Of a stretch of DNA of 51,409 bases, positions 51,370 through 51,409 are shown one piece after another. The position numbers were made by a program, and so were the translations under genes. The DNA comes from an uncultured Clostridia bacterium. Lineage in GTDB: Bacteria; Bacillota; Clostridia; Christensenellales; Aristaeellaceae. The DNA lies in contig CAMVHE010000015.1 of NCBI GenBank assembly GCA_947167215.1, forward strand, positions 1 to 51,409, given 5' to 3'. The notes beneath the pieces were generated by a model. That model had not been told where the DNA came from. It searched no databases and was given only the letters and a program-made list of their open reading frames with translations. Position 1 is the stretch's first letter. The number at the start of each line of letters is the position of its first letter.

Positions 51370-51409
51370 GGCAAGGAGACCCCGACCTCTATAGGTCGTG
51401 GGAGGAATT
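51370..51409 (+). mobile_element. Possible IS200/IS605-type element end (partial)
   Basis: The window ends in a hairpin CGACCT-ctat-AGGTCG (51383-51398), extended by CCC / GGG with one mismatch, followed by AGGAATT. One frame reads VGKETPTSIGRGRN. The combination resembles, from memory, the conserved region near the 3' end of tnpB/omega-RNA in IS200/IS605-family elements. The rest lies outside the window, so this is tentative. Confidence 0.35.

Overview
The window looks like a chromosomal segment of a gut-type Bacillota (Firmicutes). Shine-Dalgarno sites are strong (GGAGG/AGGAGG), promoters match the sigma-A pattern with 16-17 bp spacers, many intrinsic terminators are present, and base composition is moderate. 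The gene content is that of a fermentative, sugar- and peptide-importing anaerobe. No rRNA, ribosomal protein or other strong taxonomic marker is present, so order-level placement (Clostridia versus Erysipelotrichia) is left open.

Layout. 1-5.3 kb: tail of a broken class II aldolase gene, then an azlC-azlD-ABC-ABC operon (branched-chain amino acid export plus a heterodimeric ABC exporter). 5.3-7.7 kb: a DDE transposase (IS4-like) with a small companion ORF. 7.8-12.8 kb: cell-surface glycan operon with UDP-galactopyranose mutase, a polyprenyl-phosphate sugar transferase, a GPH-type sugar symporter and an alpha/beta hydrolase. 12.8-14.6 kb: a small unknown protein (- strand) and an orphan radical SAM enzyme. 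14.6-19.0 kb (- strand): thrH, a phosphohexomutase and transketolase behind a ~225-nt structured leader. 19.1-20.8 kb: a sirtuin and a PfkB kinase, convergent and overlapping by 53 bp.

20.8-23.3 kb is a scrap-yard: an unidentified remnant, a duplicated 5' half of tRNA-Ala followed by the intact tRNA-Ala(CGC), a BlaI/MecI-type repressor fragment, an N-terminally truncated PAP2 phosphatase and a GH3 beta-glucosidase tail. 23.3-29.6 kb (- strand) is a complete LacI-regulated FbpABC/AfuABC-type importer (binding protein, fused double permease, ATPase) with a sugar-phosphate isomerase/epimerase-like TIM barrel and four shared operators.

29.6-31.2 kb: a small helix-turn-helix protein and a secreted YdcF/DUF218 protein. 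31.5-37.2 kb: MBOAT O-acyltransferase, SGNH-like partner, GH43 glycosidase and NCS2 purine permease. 37.3-39.2 kb: nanE plus a ROK kinase (amino-sugar use). 39.3-43.8 kb: a membrane/TPR-like protein divergent from an MBL hydrolase - CdaR regulator - GntP permease cluster, with two phased inverted-repeat sites between them. 44.0-44.9 kb: a TrmH/SpoU methyltransferase with a hairpin at its predicted 5' RNA end. 45.4-51.3 kb: a complete oppABCDF oligopeptide importer. The last ~30 bases carry a hairpin reminiscent of an IS200/IS605-type element end.

No CRISPR array, prophage or recognisable defence island was seen. The best leads are regulatory and structural: the tRNA-Ala leader, the phased dyads at 40.2 kb, the thrH leader, the LacI regulon and the hairpin-capped TrmH transcript. 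All functional names rest on motif reading and memory of protein families; no search was run.
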